The notes beneath the pieces were generated by a model that saw only the letters and a program-made list of their open reading frames with translations, was not told the DNA's origin and searched no databases. From contig CAMYKY010000008.1 of NCBI GenBank assembly GCA_947259165.1, positions 1 through 64,000 of the forward strand: a DNA stretch of 64,000 bases. The letters run 5' to 3'. A program made the translations under genes and the position numbers. This DNA is from an uncultured Acidobacteriota bacterium (GTDB lineage: Bacteria; Acidobacteriota; Vicinamibacteria; Marinacidobacterales; SMYC01). Below are positions 49,125-57,516 of the stretch, piece by piece. Each line of letters starts with the position of its first letter. Position 1 is the stretch's first letter.

Positions 49125-50372
49125 TCAGCGCTCGGACCGGTAGGCTCGGTCTAGCAGCACAACAGGGTGCACCACTTCAGCCTTGAGCAACGACCGCCTC
49201 ACTCCCTCCGATAGCTGCAGGTGGCAGCCAGGGTTTCCAGTGGCGATGATGTCCGGTCTCGCGGGAACGATGTCTTTCATCTTGCGCTCGAGCACTTCCA
49301 TGGACATGTCGTAGTGCGTGACGTTGTAGATACCGGCGCTACCGCAGCAGCGCTCGGGCTCGCGGTAGTCGACGAGCTCGACGCCCGGGATCTTCGAAAG
49401 AAGCTCGCGCGGCTCGTCCTTGACGCGTTGGGCGTGGAAAAGATGGCACGGGGCGTCGTAGGCAACCCGCATCGGCTTCGTCGACGGCGACGCGGCGGGT
49501 GCCTCGAAGCCTTCACGCACGAGAAACGCGGAGATATCGACCACTCGCTCCGCGAACGATTTCGCGCCAGGGTTCGATTCGAGGAGCTCTCCATACTCCG
49601 AGAGCGCAGCACCACAACCCGCTGCGTTGACCACGATCGCATCCACGTCCTTGAACGCCTCGATATTCTTCGCCGCAAGCTCGCGTCCGGTGTCGGGCAG
49701 CCCGTTGTGTAGATGCAGCGCGCCACAGCACACCTGCTCTTTCGGCACGACAACTTCGTAACCATTGCGTTGCAGCACGCGCGCGGTGGCTTCGTTGACT
49801 TCAGAAAAAAGATGCGACGCAATGCAACCAGCGAACAACGCGACACGCTTTCGCGGCTTTCCGTCAGGCTCGAAACGATCCGCAAGCACAGTCCTTGGGG
49901 TTATCGCGGGTAACAGCGCGGCGCGTTCACCCAGAGCGGGCGAGATCGCGGAGACGAGCCGTCGCAAGCCGAGCGCGTCCCCCCAGCGTGCAAAGGTCAT
50001 GAACAATGCGAGCCGTCGCGGGTGGGCCAAAACTCCCGACAGAAGGAACCTCTTCGCCCAGCGAAGAAGCGTTCCTTCGTTCTTTGCTTCCGTGATGAGC
50101 CCGCGAGCTTGCTCCATGATATTGCCAACAGGAACTCCCGCCGGACACACCGATTCACAGCCACGGCACGCGAGGCAATCGTAGAACTCGCTTGCGAGCC
50201 CTTCGGTCAGAGCAAGACGTCCTTCCAAGACTGCGCGGACGTTGTACACCTGACCACGTGGCGCAAGCGACTCCCGAGGCTTGGCTTCGTATGCCGGACA
50301 CGCCGGCAGGCACAATCCTCAGTGAACGCAGGCGAGCGTCTTCTTGTATAGGCTCTCGTGGCTTTCGATCAC
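49125..50372 (-). CDS. glcF: Glycolate oxidase iron-sulfur subunit-like (GlcF) with in-frame TGA at codon 18 (candidate recoded codon)
   Basis: Listed ORF begins at 50315 (TTG), but the frame upstream reads GTG-IESHESLYKKTLACVH-TGA-GLCLPACPAYEAKPRESLAPRGQV; GAGG SD-like motif 5' of the GTG at 50372; follows glcE. Later 'KRVALFAGCIASHLF' and 'DAPCHLFHAQRVKDEPRELL...EPERCCGSAGIYN' CCG motif. Confidence 0.8.
50296..50312 (-). promoter_or_regulatory. Putative bacterial SECIS-like stem-loop downstream of the in-frame TGA
   Basis: TGCCGG-CGTGT-CCGGCA: perfect 6-bp stem, 5-nt loop with G at loop position 2, loop begins 16 nt after the TGA (50319-50321). Confidence 0.4.
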
Positions 50373-50383
50373 GATCCCGATCC

Positions 50384-51595
50384 TCAAATCCTGCCGACGA
50401 ATCGGCCTGGAGACAAAATCCCCTTCGGGTCGAGCTTCGTTTTGATCTGGCGCATCAATTCGAACCCTCCCGGAGTCTCTCCGAACACGTCGAGCTCGGT
50501 TTTGAGCTCGGCGGGCGCACGTTCGACCACGACCACCCCACCCTGAGCCGCCGCGCGTTCTTGCCGGTCGGCGAGTGCGTCCGGATCCGTCGTCCGACTA
50601 TAGACGAGACCCGCGTCCGGGTATGCGACGAGCGCGCCGCCATCCTGCCAGCTCTCGGCGAGATGGAACGTTCGCGCAGGCGTGACTTGACCGCGCAATA
50701 CGAGCTCGGAGGTCTCACTAGGACCGACCGGAAAATCACGGATCCGTTCCCACGACGGAGCTGGAACGATCTCACCGCCAGATGCCGAGACGCTGCCACT
50801 CACTTCTTCAGCGAGACCTTCGAAGCGCAGCAACAGCGTCCACGCGTCCAATCCAAACATTTCCGCGGCCGTCGGGTTCAGCAGGACCGCAACCTCGGGC
50901 GCATGCGCGAGATCGCGCACCTCGCGCCACCCGCGCTCTGCCTCCTGCGCCCGCCGAAACCCGAGGGCAACCGTGCGGGCGTCTTCCGGCAGTGCACGCA
51001 ACCGTAGAAACGCCCGCGTCACGACCGCGAGACTCCCCGCCGACCCAACGAAGAGCTTCATCAGCTCATAGCCGGCAACGTTTTTGACCACACGCCCGCC
51101 CGACTTGAACTGCGCGCCATCCGCCAGCACGCCCTCGAAGCCGAGCAAGAGATCTCGGGGACGCGCTCCGGGGCGACGGCGCAGGCCCGGTTCGCCAAGC
51201 GCCAGTATCCCGCCAATCGTCGCTCGAGACGGGTACGGGGCATCGAGAGGCAGAAACTGGTTCGCTTGGGCGAGTTGCTCGTTGAGCGCTCCGAGGGTCG
51301 TCCCGGCTCGCACCGCGACGGTGAGATCTCCAGGAATGTGATCTTCGACGCCCACGAGGCGCGTCATCCTCAAATACGCGTCGAGCCGGCTCGGCGCGTT
51401 GCCGAGCTCGAGTCTCGTGGCGCCTCCAACCGGCACCACCGCCATGTTCTCCTGGTGACACAGCGCCAGCGCTTCAGCGCACGCCTCATCATCTTCCGGC
51501 TCGAGCACGAGGGAAGGCGATAGCCCGTCAATCCGAGGGTCCTCCGACGTCGGGGGTCGGGCGCCCACCTCGCCGAGAAAATCTTTCAAATCCAC
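50384..51595 (-). CDS. glcE: Glycolate oxidase FAD-binding subunit-like
   Basis: 'VVPVGGATRLELGN', 'GDLTVAVRAGTTLGALNEQLAQANQFLPLDAP', 'VKNVAGYELMKLFVGSAGSLAVVTRAFLRL'; GTG at 51595 overlapping the glcD 3' end. Confidence 0.87.
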   Translation of the reverse strand: MDLKDFLGEVGARPPTSEDPRIDGLSPSLVLEPEDDEACAEALALCHQENMAVVPVGGATRLELGNAPSRLDAYLRMTRLVGVEDHIPGDLTVAVRAGTTLGALNEQLAQANQFLPLDAPYPSRATIGGILALGEPGLRRRPGARPRDLLLGFEGVLADGAQFKSGGRVVKNVAGYELMKLFVGSAGSLAVVTRAFLRLRALPEDARTVALGFRRAQEAERGWREVRDLAHAPEVAVLLNPTAAEMFGLDAWTLLLRFEGLAEEVSGSVSASGGEIVPAPSWERIRDFPVGPSETSELVLRGQVTPARTFHLAESWQDGGALVAYPDAGLVYSRTTDPDALADRQERAAAQGGVVVVERAPAELKTELDVFGETPGGFELMRQIKTKLDPKGILSPGRFVGRI

Positions 51596-53082
51596 GCTCC
51601 CGGTGCCGCAGCGACCGATCCCAAGCTCGCCGCTTCGCCGCAGCCTGACGACGTCGGGAAGAGCTTGCCTGGATTGCACAGACCCCGCGGGTTCCAAACG
51701 TCGCGAAGGGATCGCATCAAGTCCAGGTCGATCTCCGAGAACAACAGCCCCATGTGGTCGGATTTCTCCGTTCCAATGCCGTGCTCACCGCTAATCGTTC
51801 CCCCAACCGCGACACAAAGCTCCAGGATTTCGCGGCCCGCTTCGAGTACCCGCCGGCACTCGTCGGCGTCTCGTCCGTCGTAGGGAATGCACGGATGCAG
51901 GTTGCCATCTCCCGCGTGGAAAACGTTCGCGACTTTGATTCGGTACCTCTCGGCAATCTCGCCGACTTTGACGAGAACTTCGGGAAGCCGCGATCTAGGG
52001 ACGACGCCATCTTGAACGTAGAGATCCGTGGAGAGCCTGCCCATCGCTCCGAAGGCCGCCTTCCTCCCGAGCCAAAGACGTGCCCGCGCTTGTGCGTCGC
52101 GAGCTACCATAAACGAGACCGCCCCGTGCTTGTCACACTGCTGACGAATCTCCTCCTCCATCCGATCCATGCCGTGCGCAGCACCATCGAGCTCCACGAG
52201 AAGAACCGCCGCCGCGTCCACGGGGTAGCCCGCCGCGTTGACACCTGCCTCGATGACCTGGATCGTGGGCTGATCGAGCATCTCGAGAGCCGCGGGAACG
52301 ATCCCGAGGGCAACGATGTCCGAGACCGCCTCGCAGGCCGCCTCCATGCTCCGGAATGGTGCGAGCAGCGTTTTCACCGCTTCCGGGGTGGGCATCAAGC
52401 GCACCAGAGCTTCGGTCGCGATGCCGAACGTCCCTTCCGACCCAACGAACAGACCGACAAGGTCGTAGCCCACAGAGTCACGTGGACCGCCGAGGTGGAC
52501 CACCTCCCCATCCGGGAGAACGACCGTGAGCCCGAGAACATGGGAGGTCGTCGCCCCGTATTTGAAGCAGTGAGGACCACCAGAGTTCTCGGCGATATTC
52601 CCACCAAGGGTACACGACGACTGGCTCGACGGATCGGGTGCGAAATAGAGCCCGTGACGGGCAACATGCCGGGAAATCTCCAGATTGACGACTCCCGTTT
52701 GACAAAGCGCGAGTCGGTTCGACAAGTCGAGCTCGAGAATTTGGTTCATCGATGCGAGCGAGATGACGAGCCCACCCTCGCTCGGAGTGGCTCCACCAGA
52801 AAGACCAGTCCCCGCGCCGCGTGCGACGAACGGAACTCCGTACTCGGAGCACAAGCGCACCACGGCCGCCACCTCATCGGTCGAGCGCGGCAGGACGACG
52901 GCGTCGGGCGAGGACTTGAACGCGGTGCTGCCGTCACATTCGTACACGAGCACATGATGGGGGTCGACGAGAACAGACTCGGGCGGGAGCCCGCGCTTCA
53001 ACTTTGCGATGAGCGAGGCATCAAGTTCGTGGCGCACAGCGACACGAACGCTAACACGTCCGGATCGGAGAAGACAACTCAA
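51586..53082 (-). CDS. glcD: Glycolate oxidase subunit GlcD / FAD-linked oxidase
   Basis: 'VPFVARGAGTGLSGGATPSEGGLVISLASMN', 'GGNIAENSGGPHCFKYGATTSHVLGLTVVLPDGEVV', 'NVFHAGDGNLHPCIPYD', 'CVAVGGTISGEHGIGTEK'. Confidence 0.93.
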   Translation of the reverse strand: MSCLLRSGRVSVRVAVRHELDASLIAKLKRGLPPESVLVDPHHVLVYECDGSTAFKSSPDAVVLPRSTDEVAAVVRLCSEYGVPFVARGAGTGLSGGATPSEGGLVISLASMNQILELDLSNRLALCQTGVVNLEISRHVARHGLYFAPDPSSQSSCTLGGNIAENSGGPHCFKYGATTSHVLGLTVVLPDGEVVHLGGPRDSVGYDLVGLFVGSEGTFGIATEALVRLMPTPEAVKTLLAPFRSMEAACEAVSDIVALGIVPAALEMLDQPTIQVIEAGVNAAGYPVDAAAVLLVELDGAAHGMDRMEEEIRQQCDKHGAVSFMVARDAQARARLWLGRKAAFGAMGRLSTDLYVQDGVVPRSRLPEVLVKVGEIAERYRIKVANVFHAGDGNLHPCIPYDGRDADECRRVLEAGREILELCVAVGGTISGEHGIGTEKSDHMGLLFSEIDLDLMRSLRDVWNPRGLCNPGKLFPTSSGCGEAASLGSVAAAPGAWI

Positions 53083-53240
53083 CGTTTGAGATGCGGCAAG
53101 CGGGGCTCGCCGATGGCGTATGTCCCTTGCTCACAAAGAGATAACGAGAATACGCTTGCGCAAGTTAGGGCAGTGTAATACAGTAACCCTTTTAGTCTTT
53201 TGGTACTCAGATAAGACAAGTAAGATATACCCTTCTCACC

Positions 53241-53555
53241 ATGCTGATACTAGCGCAGAAAAGACACCGCATATCCGACCGCGCTCAAGCGAAAATCCGG
53301 AGCATCCTCGCAGAAACGGGCCAGTGCGACACGGTGAGGCTCTTTGCTGAGAAGACCCGCGATGGCGGAATCGAGATCGGCCTCGCGTCGGATCGTCGTC
53401 GCGACGACGATTTCCAGATACCTGCCGACGGGGTCACCGTCGTCGCCGACGCGCAAACGTTGGCGATCGCGAGGGATCGAGTCATCGACTATGAGACCCA
53501 CGGATTCACGTTCGCGGGGGACACCGCTTGCGAAGCGCTGCCTTTTACTGAATAG
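53241..53555 (+). CDS. HesB/IscA-like fold protein lacking the Fe-S cysteines
   Basis: 'RISDRAQAKIRSILAETGQCDTVRLFAEKTRDGGIEIGLASDRRRDDDFQIPADGVTVVADAQTLAIARDRVIDYETHGFTFAG' follows HesB topology; no C-X(n)-CGC. Confidence 0.5.
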   Translation: MLILAQKRHRISDRAQAKIRSILAETGQCDTVRLFAEKTRDGGIEIGLASDRRRDDDFQIPADGVTVVADAQTLAIARDRVIDYETHGFTFAGDTACEALPFTE

Positions 53556-53644
53556 TTACGGATGAGCGACAGGTCATGACGGAACAAACTGCGCAGGATC
53601 GCCCATCAAGCACGCGACACCCGACTCAGACCCAGGAGCACACC

Positions 53645-54196
53645 ATGAACACGAGGGCTTCCGAGATCCCCAGCGGAATGAATGGATCCAACGGTAGCAA
53701 CGGACTGGGCCACGCATTCCAAGCGTTAGCGACAGCCAACGATTCGACGCAGGAGCTCAACGGAACACTCAAGATGTGCTCACGTACCCTCGAGCTCGTG
53801 ACCGACTCCGGAGTAGAGCTCTACAACATCACCGACCGCATCAAGGATTTGGTGAAGTCCTCGGGAATCAAAGCCGGCTTTCTCGTCCTGTCTTCGCTGC
53901 ACACGACAACCGCGGTGTTCATCAACGAGTTCCAGGCCGCGCTGATGGCCGACGTCAAGCATTTCCTCGAGCGCATTGCCAATCGCGAGAACGGCTACCT
54001 CCACAACTGCGAGGATTGCTCGGATTGCGAGCGCCAGAACGCCGAAGCGCATATCCGCGCGCTGGTTCTCGGCCACAACGTGACACTGCCCATCCAGGAA
54101 GGCGAGATTCCTCTCGGACAGTGGCAGAGCATCCTTTTCGCCGAGCTCGACGGCCCTCGCGAGAGGAGCGTCATCGCCCAGGTCATCGGCGTCTAG
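53645..54196 (+). CDS. YjbQ family (UPF0047) protein
   Basis: 'NITDRIKDLVKSSGIKAGFLVLSSLHTTTAVFINEFQAALMADVKHFLERIA...ALVLGHNVTLPIQEGEIPLGQWQSILFAELDGPRERSVIAQVIG'. Confidence 0.9.
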   Translation: MNTRASEIPSGMNGSNGSNGLGHAFQALATANDSTQELNGTLKMCSRTLELVTDSGVELYNITDRIKDLVKSSGIKAGFLVLSSLHTTTAVFINEFQAALMADVKHFLERIANRENGYLHNCEDCSDCERQNAEAHIRALVLGHNVTLPIQEGEIPLGQWQSILFAELDGPRERSVIAQVIGV

Positions 54197-54413
54197 TGGA
54201 CTGTAACAGATATTCGTTGCGCAAATCGCGAGGCCATTTTGGGAGCTGGCAAGGCGTGATGACGACGGTATATCTAGATATTTGCCGCCTTCCGCAGCGA
54301 GCTTGTCGAGCGGAGGGCTAGGCCGAAGGCCGAACTGCAAGAATGCTCGCAACGCAGCCAGCGCGCAAAAGGGCCTGCGATTTTGGCAACGAATATCTGT
54401 TACAGTCCACTAG
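54193..54413. mobile_element. MITE-like palindromic element, copy 2 (221 bp, CTAG-flanked)
   Basis: CTAGTGGACTGTAACAGATATTCGTTG ... CAACGAATATCTGTTACAGTCCACTAG: near-perfect terminal inverted repeats, flanking CTAG on both sides. Confidence 0.9.
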
Positions 54414-54445
54414 TCGCCGGGCGACCTAGAGCCGGGAGCACCAGC

Positions 54446-54817
54446 GTGATCCTTCGCGTCGAGTTTCAGTTCAACGCTGCGCACCGCCTACCTTTCTACG
54501 AAGGCCCCTGTTTTCACACCCATGGCCACAATTACAAGCTTTTAGTCTTCTCCGAAGGGCCCGTTGATCCCGCGACCGGCCTCTCCATCGACTTCGTCAG
54601 AGTGAAGGAGCTAGTTCGCACCCACGTGCTCGACTGCATCGATCACAACGATCTCAACCTGGTGCTCGAAAACCCGACCGCCGAGAATGTTGTCGTGTGG
54701 ATGTGGGGACGACTTCAACCCCACCTGGACGGCTTGAAAGAGATGCAGTTGTACGAGACCGATGACGCCGCTGTCATTTATCGCGGAGAGACTGTTGGCC
54801 AGCCAGCCGAAGCCTGA
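54446..54817 (+). CDS. 6-pyruvoyl-tetrahydropterin synthase/QueD-family protein
   Basis: 'FQFNAAHRLPFYEGPCFHTHGHNYKLLV...GLSIDFVRVKELVRTHVLDCIDHNDLN...PTAENVVVWMW...MQLYET'; GTG at 54446, N-terminal MATNICYSPL of the long ORF is MITE-encoded. Confidence 0.88.
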   Translation: MILRVEFQFNAAHRLPFYEGPCFHTHGHNYKLLVFSEGPVDPATGLSIDFVRVKELVRTHVLDCIDHNDLNLVLENPTAENVVVWMWGRLQPHLDGLKEMQLYETDDAAVIYRGETVGQPAEA

Positions 54818-55388
54818 GCGCTTCGATGTGGCCGCGATGCGCCGGGCCATCCGATCGTTTCTCGAGGGGGCCGGTCTCGAAGTCGAAGGAACCGAGCTCG
54901 CCGAGACTCCAGACAACGTCGCACGCGCCTGGATCGAGTCCTACCTCGACGGGTACGACGCTGACCCCGCGATCCTCTTCAAAGACGCCTACGAGAGTTC
55001 GCCCGTGCGCGAGTCCACGCAGAGCGTGCTGCTCAAAGGAATCCCTTTCCACGGGATGTGCCCACACCATCTGTTGCCATTTCATGGTCACGCCCATGTG
55101 GCGTACATCCCCGGGAAAAAACTCGCCTCGCTTTCGAGCCTCGCACGGCTGGTGGAGTGCTACGCACACCGTCTCGAGATTCAAGAGACGGTGACCCGCC
55201 AGATTGCGGAAGCTATATCGCAACACTTGGACGCGGACGGAGCTGCTGTCGTTCTCGACACCGACCAAACCTGCATGACGACGAGGGGCGTTGAACGCGA
55301 AGGCACCCGAACGGTAACGCAGCACTTTACGGGAGCGTTCGCGGGCGACAGCGCCATGCGCTCGGAGTTCTTCTCGAGTATCGGCTGA
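54795..55388 (+). CDS. folE: GTP cyclohydrolase I
   Basis: 'GMCPHHLLPFHGHAHVAYIPGKKLASLSSLARLVECYAHRLEIQETVTRQIAEAI...DQTCMTTRGVEREGTRTVTQHFTGAF'. Confidence 0.93.
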   Translation: MASQPKPERFDVAAMRRAIRSFLEGAGLEVEGTELAETPDNVARAWIESYLDGYDADPAILFKDAYESSPVRESTQSVLLKGIPFHGMCPHHLLPFHGHAHVAYIPGKKLASLSSLARLVECYAHRLEIQETVTRQIAEAISQHLDADGAAVVLDTDQTCMTTRGVEREGTRTVTQHFTGAFAGDSAMRSEFFSSIG

Positions 55389-56092
55389 TGGCGTTCGAGC
55401 CCAAAGTGGCCGTCGTCACTGGCGCGAGCCAAGGGATTGGTCGCTCGACGTCTCTAGCGCTGGCGAGCCGCGGCGTCGCGGTCGCGGTCGCTGTCGCGGC
55501 GCGCAACCAAGAGACGCTCGCGGCCGTCGCAAGCGAGATACGCAATCAAGGCGGCACAGCTCTTGCCATCCCGACGAACGTCGCCGACGCGGCGAGCGTC
55601 GAGGCGTTGGTGGTGCAAACAGCCCAAACACTCGGACCGATCGATCTTCTTGTGAACAACGCGGGCGTCGTTGCTCGCAGCAGGGTCGTGGACACCGATG
55701 AGGCGACTTGGGACGAGGTGCTCGATATCAACTTGAAGGGAGCGTTTCTGTGCACCAAGGCAGTGCTCCCGGAAATGATCCGACACGGTCGTGGAAGGAT
55801 CGTGAACGTCTCTTCGATCTCGGGCAAGCTCGGAACACCGCAGCTGGCGGCCTATTGCGCTTCGAAGTGGGGACTCATCGGATTCACCAAAGCAACCGCC
55901 GAGGAAGTTCGCGGCGACGGCGTTCACGTGTTCTCCGTTTGTCCAGGTTCGGTCGATACCGAGATGCTGCAAAAGGGTCTGCCCGGCGCAAAGCCGGCGA
56001 TGGAGCCAGAGGATGTTGCCGACGTGATCGTGTATCTGGCGACCGACGCCCCGGAGGCGATGACGGGGGCCGCGGTCGATGTGTTTGGGTAG
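55388..56092 (+). CDS. SDR-family oxidoreductase (FabG-like/possible sepiapterin reductase-like)
   Basis: 'VAVVTGASQGIGRSTSLALASRG', 'LLVNNAGVVARS', 'YCASKWGLIGFTKA' (YxxxK). Confidence 0.9.
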   Translation: MAFEPKVAVVTGASQGIGRSTSLALASRGVAVAVAVAARNQETLAAVASEIRNQGGTALAIPTNVADAASVEALVVQTAQTLGPIDLLVNNAGVVARSRVVDTDEATWDEVLDINLKGAFLCTKAVLPEMIRHGRGRIVNVSSISGKLGTPQLAAYCASKWGLIGFTKATAEEVRGDGVHVFSVCPGSVDTEMLQKGLPGAKPAMEPEDVADVIVYLATDAPEAMTGAAVDVFG

Positions 56093-56094
56093 TC

Positions 56095-56220
56095 GGTATA
56101 CGGTTCACGGCATACGGCATACGGGTCCAATACGTGGAGGGCGGTGCACGACAGGCGGCACCGGCAGCGAACCGACAGCTGTGTTGAGTAAACCGTGAAC
56201 CGCATACCGCATACCGCTTA
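56095..56220. repeat. Imperfect palindrome built from CGGTATACGGCATACGG words
   Basis: CGGTATACGGTTCACGGCATACGGCATACGG ... GTAAACCGTGAACCGCATACCGCATACCG; related text at 38170-38200 and 39707-39745. Confidence 0.75.
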
Positions 56221-57510
56221 GGCTTCGGGGAACATTTCCTTGAACTTGGCCCAGTCGGCTTCGGTCGGGTGGAAGTCCTTTTTCAGTAGCTCCCAGCGGG
56301 CGACTCTTACGAAGTTCGCCACAAAGCTCATCACTCCCAACAACAGCAGCGGGGTCGAGACGTCTAGCAAGCTCGCGTTCGACGTCATGATCGCGACGGC
56401 GGTCAGTAGGACGCCGGTGAAGATGGCCAAGTTCGCGAACACTCTCAGTTTTTCGCTGTGGAGCTCTTTCATTCCGGGGACGGGTTTTTTGCCGAAGTCT
56501 TTCTGGAAGCGCTCTTTCCAGACCCACATTGGGAACAGCTTGAACGCCACGGTGACTACCGTCAGCACCATGAAGCCGAAGACCGCGAGAAATCCGTAGG
56601 CTAGCTGCACTCGCCCACGGGCAGGGTCGGCGGCATCGGGCCAGCCGAGCGACAGGACGACTCCGGACGCGGCGGCGAGAAGCAGGAACGTTAGCGGCAA
56701 TAGCTCCCACTCGCGTGCGCGACCCTTCAGGAGGGCACGCGCCGGGCCCCATGCCTGCCACACGAAAGCGAGCGCGAGCAGCACCGCAAACGGCGCAACG
56801 CTGCGCTCGGTAAGAAAAGCGAACGCAACCCCGAGCGTTCCGATATTCAGAAGTGCGAAGCGCAAGGGCATGAAGCGCGCGGCACCGAACGAGGTTGGGA
56901 CGAGTTTGAGCTCGACGCCGAAGATCATCATGGCAATCCAGCCGACGCCGGCGATATGGGCGTGCGCGAACACGTTGTCGATGTAGTGCGTCGTCAGGAT
57001 GGGCGCCCGGACGTCGTAACCTTTGAGCAGACCGAGAAAGATGCCGAGAGTCGCCGCGAGCAAGAAATACACGAGGGCAGCCACAACGAAGCGAGCCGGC
57101 CATGCGTTCTTGCCGGTAACGCTAAAAAGGCCGCGGAAGTTCCATACCTGCAAGACACCCGCGGCAAAAACGAGAAACGTCGACCAACTCATCCCGCGCG
57201 ACTCGCCCATCCAGAAGTGGGAAATCATCCCCCACACTCCGATGAAGTAAAACGCGAACTGCGCCCGTCCGACCCAATAGGACGACGGCTCGACACCGAG
57301 CAGCGTCGGACTCAAGCGGTGGAGGACACCCATCATCAGCGACGAGAGAAAGCCGAGGGTCAAAAGATGGGTCAGTGCCAGGAGCTGGCTGAAGTAGAAG
57401 TACTCGAGAAGATACTCGCGCTTGAAAAAGAGCCATGCCGTCGCCAGGACCAGCGACAGCATACCGTTCAGAACAAAGGGCTCTTCGAGTCGGCTTTTGC
57501 TCGAAGGCAA
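56218..57510 (-). CDS. Polytopic membrane protein, heme-copper oxidase subunit I/NnrS-like
   Basis: 12ish TM segments, His-containing helices 'HLLTLGFLSSLMMGVLHRLSP', 'FAHAHIAGVGWIAMMIFGVELKLVP'. Confidence 0.6.
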   Translation of the reverse strand: MPSSKSRLEEPFVLNGMLSLVLATAWLFFKREYLLEYFYFSQLLALTHLLTLGFLSSLMMGVLHRLSPTLLGVEPSSYWVGRAQFAFYFIGVWGMISHFWMGESRGMSWSTFLVFAAGVLQVWNFRGLFSVTGKNAWPARFVVAALVYFLLAATLGIFLGLLKGYDVRAPILTTHYIDNVFAHAHIAGVGWIAMMIFGVELKLVPTSFGAARFMPLRFALLNIGTLGVAFAFLTERSVAPFAVLLALAFVWQAWGPARALLKGRAREWELLPLTFLLLAAASGVVLSLGWPDAADPARGRVQLAYGFLAVFGFMVLTVVTVAFKLFPMWVWKERFQKDFGKKPVPGMKELHSEKLRVFANLAIFTGVLLTAVAIMTSNASLLDVSTPLLLLGVMSFVANFVRVARWELLKKDFHPTEADWAKFKEMFPEA

Positions 57511-57516
57511 ATCAGA

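Noticed and set aside
54383-54445. MATNICYSPL as a genuine PTPS N-terminus
   Set aside because: This stretch is encoded by the MITE right end; the GTG at 54446 precedes the conserved fold.
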